Of a stretch of DNA of 64,000 nt, positions 37,209-45,933 are shown piece after piece. The notes under the pieces were generated by a model. It was given only the letters and a program-made list of their open reading frames with translations. It had not been told where the DNA came from and ran no database searches. Made by a program: the position numbers and the translations under genes. Each line of letters begins with the position of its first letter. Position 1 is the stretch's first letter. This DNA is from Candidatus Binatota bacterium (lineage in GTDB: Bacteria > Desulfobacterota > Binatia > UBA1149): assembly GCA_012960245.1 (NCBI GenBank), contig DUBO01000025.1:50957-114956 (forward strand), given 5' to 3'.

Positions 37209-38726
37209 ATGGACCAGCAGCTGCTCAGCCTGTTGATAGCCGTGCCCGTTGTGGGTGCCGCGCTGGTGGCCCTGGCGGGCCCGGGCGCGGTGAGGAGCAT
37301 GCGCGCGATTGCCCTGACCGCGTCGCTGGCTGTTTTTGCCGTGGCACTGCGCATCGCGGCGCTTTTTGATTCGAGTACCGGCGAGTTCCAGTTCACCGAG
37401 CAGGCTGCCTGGATACCGCAGATGGGCGTCACCTGGTCGCTGGGGCTCGACGGCATCTCGCTGTTGCTGGTGCTGCTCACGGTCTTCCTGACGCCGCTGG
37501 TGGTGCTCAACTCGGCCACCTCGATCAACAAGCGGCAGAAGGGCTACCTGGTGAACGTGCTGCTGCTCGAGTCGGCCATGCTGGGAACGCTCGTGGCCAC
37601 CGACGTGCTGGTCTTCTACGTTTTCTGGGAGCTGATGCTGGTGCCCATGTTCCTGCTCATCGGCATCTGGGGAGGCCGGCGCAGGGTCTACGCGAGCATG
37701 AAGTTCGTGTTGTTCACGATGGTGGGCAGCCTGCCCATGCTGGTGGCGCTGGTCTGGCTGGGCCTGGCCCACGCGGGAGCCACCGGCGCTCCGAGCTACG
37801 CGATGACCGACCTCTACGATCTCGAGCTCACGCGCAGCGCCCAGGCCTGGTGCTTTGCAGCCATGGCCTTGTCGTTCGCCATCAAGGTTCCCATGTGGCC
37901 GCTGCACACCTGGCTGCCTGACGCTCACGTCGAGGCGCCCACCGGCGGCTCGGTGATACTGGCCGGCGTGCTTCTCAAGATGGGCACCTACGGATTTCTG
38001 CGCCTGGCCATGCCCATATGTCCCGACGTACTGGGGACCGCCATGCCGATTATCGGCGCGCTGGCGGTGGTGGGCATCATCTACGGCGCACTGGTTGCCA
38101 TGGTGCAGCCGGACATGAAAAAACTGGTCGCCTACTCGTCGGTAAGTCACCTTGGTTTTGTCATGCTGGGCTTGTCTTCGCTCAACGTCGTGGGTGTAGA
38201 AGGCGCCGTATACCAGATGATCAGCCACGGCATCTCCACCGGGGCGCTGTTCCTGCTCGTGGGCGTTCTTTACGAGCGACGCCACACGCGCCTGATAGCC
38301 GACTTCGGCGGACTGTGGCGGCAGGTTCCACTCTACGCATTCTTTCTGCTCGTGGTCACGCTGTCGTCCATCGGCCTGCCGGGCCTCAACGGTTTCGTGG
38401 GCGAGTTCCTCATCCTGCTCGGTGCCTTCAAGGCCAGCCCCGTGCTGGCCATCCTCGCCAGCAGTGGCGTGGTGCTTGGAGCTGTTTACATGTTGTGGAT
38501 GTTCCAGCGGGTGATGTTCGGCGAAATCGACAAGGCCGAGAATCGCGAGATCTCAGATCTCAACCGGCGCGAGCTTGTCATCCTGGTCCCGCTGCTGGCG
38601 CTTATCGTGTTGATGGGCGTGTACCCGCGGCCGTTCCTGAAGACCATGGAGGCCTCGGTAGAACTCACCCTTGAGCGAGCGGGCATCACGCCCGTGGAAA
38701 CAGCGCGGGTGGAGGTGAGCAGGTGA
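37209..38726 (+). CDS. nuoM: NADH-quinone oxidoreductase subunit M (cluster 1)
   Basis: 505 residues. Conserved FWELMLVPMFLLIGIWGG (Glu of the proton path), FAIKVPMWPLHTWLPDAH (Lys) and LLKMGTYGFLRL (Lys) are all present, and the following SVSHLGFVMLGL is characteristic. Thus it is expected to be a functional pump. It overlaps nuoN by 4 bp (GTGA). Confidence 0.95.
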   Translation: MDQQLLSLLIAVPVVGAALVALAGPGAVRSMRAIALTASLAVFAVALRIAALFDSSTGEFQFTEQAAWIPQMGVTWSLGLDGISLLLVLLTVFLTPLVVLNSATSINKRQKGYLVNVLLLESAMLGTLVATDVLVFYVFWELMLVPMFLLIGIWGGRRRVYASMKFVLFTMVGSLPMLVALVWLGLAHAGATGAPSYAMTDLYDLELTRSAQAWCFAAMALSFAIKVPMWPLHTWLPDAHVEAPTGGSVILAGVLLKMGTYGFLRLAMPICPDVLGTAMPIIGALAVVGIIYGALVAMVQPDMKKLVAYSSVSHLGFVMLGLSSLNVVGVEGAVYQMISHGISTGALFLLVGVLYERRHTRLIADFGGLWRQVPLYAFFLLVVTLSSIGLPGLNGFVGEFLILLGAFKASPVLAILASSGVVLGAVYMLWMFQRVMFGEIDKAENREISDLNRRELVILVPLLALIVLMGVYPRPFLKTMEASVELTLERAGITPVETARVEVSR

Positions 38727-40207
38727 ATCCCTTGCCCCTCAATCTCTTGCCCCCCGGCGCAGACTACGCCGCCGTCATGCCGCTGCTGTGGGCCTTCGGT
38801 GCGGCGGTGCTGGTACTCATCGCCGAAATGTTCTGGCCCTACCAGTCGCGTCGTGGCGTGGGTTGGTTGACGATAGCGGCCCTCCTGGCGATAGCCGTGC
38901 TGGGCAGGGCGCCCATGGAGGCGGTTTACTTCGGACCGATAGCGCTCGACGCTTTCAGCGGCTGGTGCAACGGCTTGTTGTGCATCGTGGCGGCCTTGTC
39001 GGTGCTCATGTCGCTCGACACGCTGGAGGTCAACGGCGTGACCAGGGGAGAGTATTACCCTCTGCTGTTGTTCGCCGTGGCCGGCGGCATGGTGATGGCC
39101 GCTGCTACCGATCTCGTGGTGATGTTTCTCGGCCTGGAGACGATGTCGATCGCGGTCTACGTGCTCGCGGGTATGGCCAAGGCGCGCAGGCGATCGAACG
39201 AAGCCTCGCTCAAGTATTTTCTCCTGGGGGCCTTTGCCTCGGCCTTCATGCTCTACGGCATCGCCCTGCTTTACAGCCAGGCCGGCAGTACCGACCTCGC
39301 GGCGATGGCCGGACTCGCGGGCGAGGGCGGAACGTCGGCCGTCACCCGGCTCGGCGCGGCCCTGCTGCTGGTGGGCTTTGGTTTCAAGATAGCGGCGGTT
39401 CCCTTTCATCTCTGGGCTCCCGACGTGTACGAGGGTGCTCCCAGCCCGGTGACCGCCTTCATGGCCACCGTGGTCAAGGCTGCCGCCTTTGCCGCGCTGC
39501 TCAGGTCGGTGCTGCTGGCCATGCCCTGGGTCGCGGTCGAACTGCAGACCCCGCTGTGGGTGGCCGCCGCGGCCACGATGACCGTGGGCAACCTGGCCGC
39601 GCTCAGGCAACGCAGCCTCAAGCGCATGCTGGCCTTTTCGTCGGTGGCCCACACCGGTTACCTGGCGATGGCCGTGGTGGCGGGCACGAGCGAGGCCGCC
39701 GCGGCGCTGCTCTTCTATCTCGCCGCTTACGCCGCGATGAACCTGGGCGCCTTCGCGGTGATGATGTCGCTGGCCGACCGCGGTCGCCCGGCCGAAAATA
39801 TTTCGGACCTCGCCGGCCTCGGAAGAGCACGCCCGCTTGCCGCCCTGGCCATGACGGTGTGCATGCTGTCGCTCACCGGGATTCCTCCCCTGGGTGGTTT
39901 CGTTGCCAAGGTGTCGCTGTTCAGCGCGGTGCTCGACGCTGGCTTTTATACCCTGGTGGTGGTGGCCGTGCTCAACAGTGTCTTGTCGGCGGCCTACTAT
40001 CTCGGTGTTATTCGCGCAATGTATTTTGACGATGCCGATTCTGTGGCTGTCGGCGGCGCTTCGGCGGCCTCCCGGGTATTGCCTTCGCGGCCGGCGCTCA
40101 CCGTCTCGGTCCTGCTGGCCGCGGGGGCGGTCGTTTTAATCGGCCTGTCGCCCTCACCCCTGTTGGGATCCAGCCTGCGCGCGCTGGCGGCAGTTGCCGG
40201 CTTCTGA
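38723..40207 (+). CDS. nuoN: NADH-quinone oxidoreductase subunit N (cluster 1)
   Basis: 494 residues from GTG 38723. Signature LVVMFLGLETMSIAVYVLAG (Glu), the Lys in LLVGFGFKIAAVPFHLWAPDVYEGAPSP, and FSSVAHTGYLAMA. Last gene of complex I cluster 1. No classical terminator follows on the plus strand, so read-through into the btuF leader is possible. Confidence 0.95.
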   Translation: MNPLPLNLLPPGADYAAVMPLLWAFGAAVLVLIAEMFWPYQSRRGVGWLTIAALLAIAVLGRAPMEAVYFGPIALDAFSGWCNGLLCIVAALSVLMSLDTLEVNGVTRGEYYPLLLFAVAGGMVMAAATDLVVMFLGLETMSIAVYVLAGMAKARRRSNEASLKYFLLGAFASAFMLYGIALLYSQAGSTDLAAMAGLAGEGGTSAVTRLGAALLLVGFGFKIAAVPFHLWAPDVYEGAPSPVTAFMATVVKAAAFAALLRSVLLAMPWVAVELQTPLWVAAAATMTVGNLAALRQRSLKRMLAFSSVAHTGYLAMAVVAGTSEAAAALLFYLAAYAAMNLGAFAVMMSLADRGRPAENISDLAGLGRARPLAALAMTVCMLSLTGIPPLGGFVAKVSLFSAVLDAGFYTLVVVAVLNSVLSAAYYLGVIRAMYFDDADSVAVGGASAASRVLPSRPALTVSVLLAAGAVVLIGLSPSPLLGSSLRALAAVAGF

Positions 40208-40273
40208 AGCAGCGCCGTTCTGCGGTGGCCGGGCCCGGGGTCGGCTGCGGGCAGGTATCGGCACAGCAGCCAT

Positions 40274-40313
40274 AAAAAAAGCCGGGCAACGCAGGGGGGT
40301 GCGCTACCCGGCT
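40274..40313 (-). terminator. Minus-strand terminator-like hairpin in the btuF leader
   Basis: A 14-bp stem (40280-40293 with 40300-40313, G-T pairs included) with a six-base loop, followed on the minus strand by seven T (the A-run at 40274-40280). No minus-strand gene ends here. On the plus strand there is no T-run. It may stop antisense transcription or be a folded 5' leader element. Confidence 0.55.
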
Positions 40314-40401
40314 GTGGGCCAAGGGAAAAAAAAGGAGGAGAAAACCTTTACCCTTGCTGCTCAGCTTTGGCCGTCTTGTTCGCGGCTATCAGTACAGTTG
40401 A
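40314..40401 (+). promoter_or_regulatory. Leader of btuF with orphan Shine-Dalgarno
   Basis: AGGAGG at 40333-40338 precedes no properly spaced start codon; AAAGG-AGGAGAAAA-CCTTT can form a small hairpin that would hide it. A 15-codon frame TTG 40354 to TGA 40401 begins 15 bases after the Shine-Dalgarno and ends 24 bases before the btuF ATG. No recognisable B12-box was seen. Regulatory role is inference. Confidence 0.35.
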
Positions 40402-40424
40402 CGGGCCCCAGCCGGGTTCATTCA

Positions 40425-41372
40425 ATGTTGACGCCGGATAAGGAAACTTTTTTGCGCCGAGCGGCCAAAGCCACTGTTTTACTGGTCATCCTTGGGGGCA
40501 TGGCCCCCCTGGCCAGCGCCGCTGGCCAATCGTCGGCCAGCGGGTCGGCAGCAGAGCTGCCCGAGCGGGTGGTGTCGCTGGTGCCGTCGGTGACCGAGAC
40601 CCTGTTTGCGTTGGGGGCCGGCGACCTGGTGGTGGGCGTGTCCGACCAGTGCGACTACCCCGAGCGGGTGGCGGCCCTGCCGAGGGTGGGTGGTTTTCTC
40701 GCCCCGGTGATAGAGCGGGTGGTATCGCTGCGGCCCGACCTGGTGATCACTTCGCCCAGTCCTGGAAACCAATCGGGAGTCAACGCCATCAAGGCGGTGG
40801 GGATACGGGTGCTGGTTGTGCGCGACGCTACACTTGAACAGTTGAACGCGGCCATACTCGAGGTGGCCGTGGCCGTTGGCCGGTCGGACGAGGGCCGCAA
40901 GCTGGTGGACTCGATCGACGCTGAGCTCGAAGCAGTGCGCGCGCGCGTGGCCGGCCTGCCGCGGCCGCCGGTTGCGCTGGTCGTAGGCCACAGGCCGCTG
41001 GTTCTTGCCGGGCCGGCGGGTTACCTCGGCGAGTTGCTCAACATCGCTGGCGCTCGCAACGTGGCCGACGAGGCCGGCGGCGCGTGGCCGGTAGTCGATC
41101 CAGAATTCCTCGTGGCCTCGGCACCCGAGGTGTTGTTTGACGTAGGCATGGGCAGCGAAGCGTCCAGCGGTGATCCCCTGGTGAGGTGGAGCGGCTGGCC
41201 GGAGATGCCGGCGCTGCTAAAGCGACGTGTGCATGCGAGCGACGGCGACCTGTTGCTCAGGCCCGGCCCGCGCGTAGGCCGCGCGGCGCAATTGGTGGCC
41301 GATTACGTCCACCCCGCGCGGGCTGTACCGGCAGGCGAAGCCCCGGCGCCACGAGTGGGTGAGCGGCCGTGA
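40425..41372 (+). CDS. btuF: Cobalamin-type ABC transporter substrate-binding protein, BtuF-like
   Basis: 315 residues from ATG 40425 with a secretion signal (RRAAKATVLLVILGGMAPLASAA). The periplasmic-binding fold of the BtuF/FhuD class follows: ERVVSLVPSVTETLFALGAG, GVSDQCDYPERV, FLAPVIERVVSLRPDLVI and GYLGELLNIAGARNVAD. BtuF-like features suggest vitamin B12, though heme or siderophore substrates cannot be excluded. It opens a btuF-btuC-btuD operon with 4-bp overlaps. Need for B12 by nrdJ in the same window supports the assignment. Confidence 0.85.
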   Translation: MLTPDKETFLRRAAKATVLLVILGGMAPLASAAGQSSASGSAAELPERVVSLVPSVTETLFALGAGDLVVGVSDQCDYPERVAALPRVGGFLAPVIERVVSLRPDLVITSPSPGNQSGVNAIKAVGIRVLVVRDATLEQLNAAILEVAVAVGRSDEGRKLVDSIDAELEAVRARVAGLPRPPVALVVGHRPLVLAGPAGYLGELLNIAGARNVADEAGGAWPVVDPEFLVASAPEVLFDVGMGSEASSGDPLVRWSGWPEMPALLKRRVHASDGDLLLRPGPRVGRAAQLVADYVHPARAVPAGEAPAPRVGERP

Positions 41373-42385
41373 ACAGCGCCGCCAGGCTCACGGCCTCGCG
41401 CAGGCGCTGGGGCTTGGCCCTTTGCGCCGCGGTGGCGCTGGTCTGCGCGGTGGTGGCCCTGCTCGTGGGCAGCGTAGAGCTCGACCTGGGCGCGGTAATG
41501 GCGGGAGTGGGGCCCGACGACACGATTTTCTGGAAGCTCAGGCTGCCCCGGGTGGCGCTGGCGGCCATGGTGGGTGCCGGTCTCGCCGCCTCGGGGGCGG
41601 CCCTGCAACCGGCCCTGCGCAACCCCCTGGCCAGCCCTGACATCATAGGCGTGTCGGGCGGCGCGGCACTGGCGGCGGTGCTGGCACTGGCCTGGATGCC
41701 GGCCTGGGCCTCTACTGCGGGAGTGCCGCTGCTCGCTTTCGTGGGCGCCGGCGCGGCCGCTGCCTTCGTCTACCGTGCGTCGCTGGTCAACGGCCGCCTC
41801 GATCCCTACACGCAGATTCTAGTTGGCGTGATCTTCAACACCTTCTGCGCCTCGCTGATACTTCTGGTCAATGCCCTGGCCGATGCCTCGCGCACCCGCT
41901 CGATAGTGTTCTGGATGATGGGCGGAGTGTCGGTGCAGCCCTGGCCGGCGCTGGCGCTTGCGGGGTCGTTGTTTGCCGTGGGAATAGTCATGCTCATGGG
42001 GCAGGCGCGCGCGCTCAACCTCTCGGGGCTGGGCGACGACACGGCGGCGAGTCTTGGTTTTGACGCCGGCCGTTGCCGGGCCACCGTGTTTGCCGCTTCG
42101 GCCCTGGTGGTGGGGGCGTCGGTGGCCTTGACCGGCGTGATCACCTTCGTGGGCCTGGTGGTTCCCCACCTCATGCGCCGCTTGCTCGGCAGCGACAATC
42201 GCCTGTTGTTGCCCGCCTCGGTACTGGGAGGTGCCGCTTTCCTGGTGGCCTCGGACACGATTGCCCGCTGGGCGCTGGCTCCTGTCGAACTGCCGGTGGG
42301 GGCCATAACGGCGATGACCGGTGGCCCGTTTTTTCTTTACCTGCTCAGGCGCCACGGCCGGGCGCGGGCGGAGGACGGACCGTGA
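41369..42385 (+). CDS. btuC: ABC transporter permease, FecCD/BtuC family
   Basis: 338 residues from GTG 41369, ten predicted membrane helices. Motifs RLPRVALAAMVGAGLAASGAALQPALRNPLASPD and the terminal GVITFVGLVVPHLMR match BtuC-type importers, the latter being the coupling-helix region. It overlaps btuF (4 bp) and btuD (4 bp). Confidence 0.92.
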   Translation: MNSAARLTASRRRWGLALCAAVALVCAVVALLVGSVELDLGAVMAGVGPDDTIFWKLRLPRVALAAMVGAGLAASGAALQPALRNPLASPDIIGVSGGAALAAVLALAWMPAWASTAGVPLLAFVGAGAAAAFVYRASLVNGRLDPYTQILVGVIFNTFCASLILLVNALADASRTRSIVFWMMGGVSVQPWPALALAGSLFAVGIVMLMGQARALNLSGLGDDTAASLGFDAGRCRATVFAASALVVGASVALTGVITFVGLVVPHLMRRLLGSDNRLLLPASVLGGAAFLVASDTIARWALAPVELPVGAITAMTGGPFFLYLLRRHGRARAEDGP

Positions 42386-43215
42386 GCCACGCTTCGGACG
42401 GCAGCCAGGCGCCGCTCACGCTCACTGGGGTCAACTACGCCTATCCTTCGGGAGGCGACGGCGGCGGACGGGTGTACGAACTGTCGCTGCAGGTCGAGAG
42501 GGGCGGGATGCTGGCCGTGGTGGGGCCCAACGGCTCGGGCAAGACCACCTTGCTGCGCCTGGCTGCGGGCCTGCTGCTGCCCGACAGTGGCCAGGTGAAC
42601 TGCTGCGGAAGCAGCACCAGCGTGGCTTCGCGAGGGGATCTGGCCCGCAAGGTGGCGCTGGTAGGCCAGCAGCCTGCGCTGGGTTTTCCTTACTCGGTCA
42701 TCGAGGTGGTGCTCATGGGGCGCGCGCCCTACCTGGAGGGGCTGTCGCTGGAGAGCGAAGAAGACCTGGCGGTGGCCCACGACGCCATGCGGGCCACGGG
42801 CACTGACCACCTGGGCGGGCGTGTTTTTGATTCGCTGTCGAGCGGCGAGCGGCAGCGCGTTTCGGTGGCCCGGGCGCTGGCGCAGCAGCCCGAGCTGTTG
42901 TTGCTCGACGAGCCCGGCGCCTTTCTCGACATACGCGAGCAGACCCGGCTCTACGACCTGCTCGAGGAACTCAACGGGTCGCGCGGCACGGCCGTGGTCT
43001 CGGTACTGCACGATCTCAACCTGGCCGCGTTGTACTTTCCGACGGTTGCCCTGCTCAACAAGGGCCGCCTGCACGCGGTCGGGGCACCGGCCGAAGTACT
43101 CAGCTACGCGACCGTCCGCGAGGTTTTTCGCACCGACGTTTACGTGGCTATCAACGATCTTACGGGGCAACTCAACGTGCTGCCGATCAAGGGGGGGGCA
43201 GGCAATAATGAGTAG
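42382..43215 (+). CDS. btuD: ABC transporter ATPase, BtuD-like
   Basis: 277 residues from GTG 42382. Walker A VGPNGSGKTTLLRL, Q-loop region VALVGQQPALGF, signature LSSGERQRVSVARAL, Walker B LLLLDEPGAFLD and the switch histidine in SVLHDLNLAAL. BtuD/FecE-type. The upstream frame is open but is the shadow of btuC. It powers the importer encoded by the two preceding genes. Confidence 0.92.
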   Translation: MSHASDGSQAPLTLTGVNYAYPSGGDGGGRVYELSLQVERGGMLAVVGPNGSGKTTLLRLAAGLLLPDSGQVNCCGSSTSVASRGDLARKVALVGQQPALGFPYSVIEVVLMGRAPYLEGLSLESEEDLAVAHDAMRATGTDHLGGRVFDSLSSGERQRVSVARALAQQPELLLLDEPGAFLDIREQTRLYDLLEELNGSRGTAVVSVLHDLNLAALYFPTVALLNKGRLHAVGAPAEVLSYATVREVFRTDVYVAINDLTGQLNVLPIKGGAGNNE

Positions 43216-43220
43216 AAGTA

Positions 43221-43262
43221 TTGCTTAACTCTATTGGGCCTTAGCACGCCCGTTGCTTAACT
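43221..43262 (+). promoter_or_regulatory. 10-bp direct repeats before complex I cluster 2
   Basis: TTGCTTAACT occurs at 43221-43230 and 43253-43262, 32 bp apart (three helical turns), just upstream of a TTGACA (43271-43276). This layout suggests an activator-binding pair. No clear -10 lies at a proper distance, the nearest candidate being TACTGC. Confidence 0.4.
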
Positions 43263-43270
43263 GACGCGGT

Positions 43271-43299
43271 TTGACAACCGATGGGGAGGGCGGTACTGC
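43271..43299 (+). promoter_or_regulatory. Possible promoter of complex I cluster 2
   Basis: TTGACA (43271-43276) matches the -35 consensus; TACTGC (43294-43299) 17 bp further is a weak -10. The nuoA ATG is at 43326. Confidence 0.35.
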
Positions 43300-43325
43300 T
43301 TTTGCGATAACCCCCGCATATTTCC

Positions 43326-43766
43326 ATGCTTTTTGACTACGCTAACATCCTTGTCTTTGTCGCCCTGGGGCTGTTTCTGCCCGCCATGATGATGGGGCTG
43401 GGCGCGTTGCTGCGCCCTCACAATCCTGAGAAGCAGAAGCTGACCACCTACGAGTGCGGCGAAGAGGTCAGCGGCAACTCGTGGATCAACTTCAACATCC
43501 GTTTTTACCTCGTCGCGCTCATCTTCATCGTCTTCGACGTCGAGGTCGCTTTCATATACCCGGTGGTCACTGTCTTCAGGGACTGGGTCGCCGACGGGCG
43601 GGGCCTGTTCGCCCTGGTCGAGATACTGATCTTCGTTTCCATACTGCTTGCCGGCCTGGTCTACGTGTGGACCAAGGGAGACCTGGTCTGGTTGAAGAGT
43701 GTCGTCACCCAGGGCGACGAGCCCGAGCCGACATTGCCCGGAGGTAGCCGCCATGTCGCTGATTAA
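43326..43766 (+). CDS. nuoA: NADH-quinone oxidoreductase subunit A (cluster 2)
   Basis: 146 residues. Family segments [20 protein letters not shown] and [11 protein letters not shown] (acidic residue) are intact. The protein is longer than the cluster 1 NuoA by a C-terminal acidic-looking tail ([17 protein letters not shown]). It overlaps nuoB by 14 bp. It opens a complete A-B-C-D-H-I-J-K-L-M-N operon lacking only E, F and G. Confidence 0.94.
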   Translation: MLFDYANILVFVALGLFLPAMMMGLGALLRPHNPEKQKLTTYECGEEVSGNSWINFNIRFYLVALIFIVFDVEVAFIYPVVTVFRDWVADGRGLFALVEILIFVSILLAGLVYVWTKGDLVWLKSVVTQGDEPEPTLPGGSRHVAD

Positions 43767-44274
43767 CTCCGCGCCCGAGATGGTGCTGACATCGACCGTT
43801 GACCAGGTATTGAACTGGACACGCAAGAGTTCGCTCTGGTACATGCTGTTCGGACTGGCCTGCTGCGCCATCGAAATGATGCACACCGGCGGCCCGCGAG
43901 CCGACCTCGACCGCTTCGGAATGGCCCCCCGCGCCACGCCGCGGGTGTCAGACCTGATGATCATAGCCGGCACCCTGACCTTGAAGATGGCCCTGCGCAC
44001 GAGGGTGCTCTACGAGCAGATGCCCGACCCCAAGTACGTGGTGTCGATGGGCAGCTGTTCGAACTGCGGAGGACTTTTTCAGTACGCCTACTCGGTGTGC
44101 GACGGCGTCGACAAGGTCATACCGGTGGACGTGTACGTGCCCGGTTGCCCGCCGCGGCCCGAGGCCCTGACCGAGGGCCTGATCATGCTGCAGAAGAAGA
44201 TCATGCAGGAAAAGTGGATCACCCGTTCCTCGGACACGCCCCGTCTTGCTGGGCCTGTAGGCGAAAGGGCCTGA
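43753..44274 (+). CDS. nuoB: NADH-quinone oxidoreductase subunit B
   Basis: 173 residues from ATG 43753. 4Fe-4S N2 ligands: C37 and C38 ([10 protein letters not shown]), C102 (GSCSNCGG) and C132 ([11 protein letters not shown]). An additional Cys at position 105 is seen next to C102. The only NuoB in the window; cluster 1 has none, so both complexes may share it. It overlaps nuoA (14 bp) and lies directly before nuoC. Confidence 0.95.
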   Translation: MSLINSAPEMVLTSTVDQVLNWTRKSSLWYMLFGLACCAIEMMHTGGPRADLDRFGMAPRATPRVSDLMIIAGTLTLKMALRTRVLYEQMPDPKYVVSMGSCSNCGGLFQYAYSVCDGVDKVIPVDVYVPGCPPRPEALTEGLIMLQKKIMQEKWITRSSDTPRLAGPVGERA

Positions 44275-44275
44275 A

Positions 44276-44782
44276 GTGGACTCGACCGGGATTCACGCTG
44301 CCCTGCGCGGGCGTTTCGACACCGCGGTAGGCGAACTGGCCCCGGGGCCCTTCGAAGCCTCGATCGAAGTAGACGCTTCGGTCATCGAGGCGGTGTGTAC
44401 TTTTCTTCGCGACGAAGAGGGCCTCGAGTTCGACAATCTCAGCAACCTGAGCGGCGCCGACTACCCCGATCTCGAGCGCATACAGGCCGTGTACTCGCTT
44501 TTTTCGTACAAGCAGCGGCACTCGATCACGCTCAGGGTCAACGCCGACCGTGCCGCCCCGGTGATCCCCACGGTAGAAGCCGTGTGGCCGGCAGCCAACT
44601 GGCTCGAGCGCGAAATCTTTGACCTGCTCGGTGTCGAGTTCAGCGGACACTGCGACCTTCGCCGTATCCTGCTGCCCGAGGACTGGGTGGGTTACCCGCT
44701 GCGCAAGGACTACGAAGAGCAACCCGACTACCACGGAATATCCACGGTGCGTGAGAGCCTGCTCACCATGAAGAGGGACTGA
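44276..44782 (+). CDS. nuoC: NADH-quinone oxidoreductase subunit C (cluster 2)
   Basis: 168 residues from GTG 44276. 30-kDa signature [17 protein letters not shown] and [20 protein letters not shown] present. Sequence outside this signature differs considerably from the cluster 1 copy, implying old divergence rather than a recent duplication. Followed by nuoD after 5 bp. Confidence 0.93.
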   Translation: MDSTGIHAALRGRFDTAVGELAPGPFEASIEVDASVIEAVCTFLRDEEGLEFDNLSNLSGADYPDLERIQAVYSLFSYKQRHSITLRVNADRAAPVIPTVEAVWPAANWLEREIFDLLGVEFSGHCDLRRILLPEDWVGYPLRKDYEEQPDYHGISTVRESLLTMKRD

Positions 44783-44787
44783 AGCAG

Positions 44788-45933
44788 GTGTCGGTAGAAC
44801 TCGAAGTACACGACTCCCTGGGACTGCCCACCGAGGAGATGACGCTCAACATGGGGCCGCAGCACCCCAGCACCCACGGCGTCCTGCGTTTTATCGTCAA
44901 GGCCGATGGCGAGGTCATGCGCCGCGCCATACCTGACATCGGTTACCTGCACCGCAGCATCGAGAAGATAGCCGAGAAGGTGGGCTGGCATGGCTTCATG
45001 CCTTACACCGACCGCGTGGATTACGTGGCGGCGATGGCCTGTAACCAGGGCTGGGCCATGGCGGCCGAGCAGCTGGCGGACATCGAGGTGCCGAGGCGTG
45101 GCGAGTACTGCCGCGTGATCGCAGCCGAGCTCAGCCGTATCTGCAGCCACCTGCTAGGGGTCGGCGCCATGGGCATGGACATGGGCGCGATAACCCCGTT
45201 TACCCACGCCATACGCGAGCGCGAAATGATCATGGACCTCATCGAGGAGCTGTGCGGCGCGCGCCTGACCTTTAATTACATGCGCATCGGTGGCGTGGCC
45301 TGGGACCTTCCGCACGGTTTCGTCGAGAAGGTGAGCCACTACCTGGATCACCTCGAGCCGGTCATCGAAGAGTTCAACCAGCTGCTGGGTTTCAACAGGA
45401 TTTACGTCAAGCGACTTGCCGACGTGGCCACGGTCGACGCCGACATGGCCATTGCCTGGGGCCTGGTCGGGCCCAACCTCAGGGGGTCGGGCGTGGACTT
45501 CGACGTGCGCCGCGATCTCCCCTACAGCGTTTACGAAGATTTTGACTTCGATGTGCCCCTGGGCAGCGGCGAGATGGGAAGCACCGGCGACTGCTGGGAC
45601 CGTTACATAGTGCGCATGCGAGAGATGGTGGAGTCCATACGCATTCTTCGACAGGCGCTCGCGGGTATTCCCGAGGGGCCCGTGATCGCCAGGGTTCCGC
45701 GCAACTTCAAGCCGCCCGTGGGCGACGTGCACGTCAAGATAGAAGCCCCGCGTGGTGAGCAGAGTTGGTACGTGTCGAGCGACGGCAGCGAGTACCCGCA
45801 CCGGGTGCACATACGCACGGGGTCTTTCACGGCCATGGGCATAATTGACCGCTTGAGCCACGGACTGATGATCGCCGATCTCGTGGCGGTGATAGCCAGC
45901 ATGGACATAGTGGCTCCGGAAGTTGACCGCTGA
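44788..45933 (+). CDS. nuoD: NADH-quinone oxidoreductase subunit D (cluster 2)
   Basis: 381 residues from GTG 44788. Quinone site residues preserved: His in [10 protein letters not shown] and Tyr in [10 protein letters not shown]. Also [16 protein letters not shown] and the C-terminal [21 protein letters not shown]. It lacks the N-terminal extension of the first NuoD, and overlaps nuoH by 1 bp (TGATG). Confidence 0.95.
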   Translation: MSVELEVHDSLGLPTEEMTLNMGPQHPSTHGVLRFIVKADGEVMRRAIPDIGYLHRSIEKIAEKVGWHGFMPYTDRVDYVAAMACNQGWAMAAEQLADIEVPRRGEYCRVIAAELSRICSHLLGVGAMGMDMGAITPFTHAIREREMIMDLIEELCGARLTFNYMRIGGVAWDLPHGFVEKVSHYLDHLEPVIEEFNQLLGFNRIYVKRLADVATVDADMAIAWGLVGPNLRGSGVDFDVRRDLPYSVYEDFDFDVPLGSGEMGSTGDCWDRYIVRMREMVESIRILRQALAGIPEGPVIARVPRNFKPPVGDVHVKIEAPRGEQSWYVSSDGSEYPHRVHIRTGSFTAMGIIDRLSHGLMIADLVAVIASMDIVAPEVDR

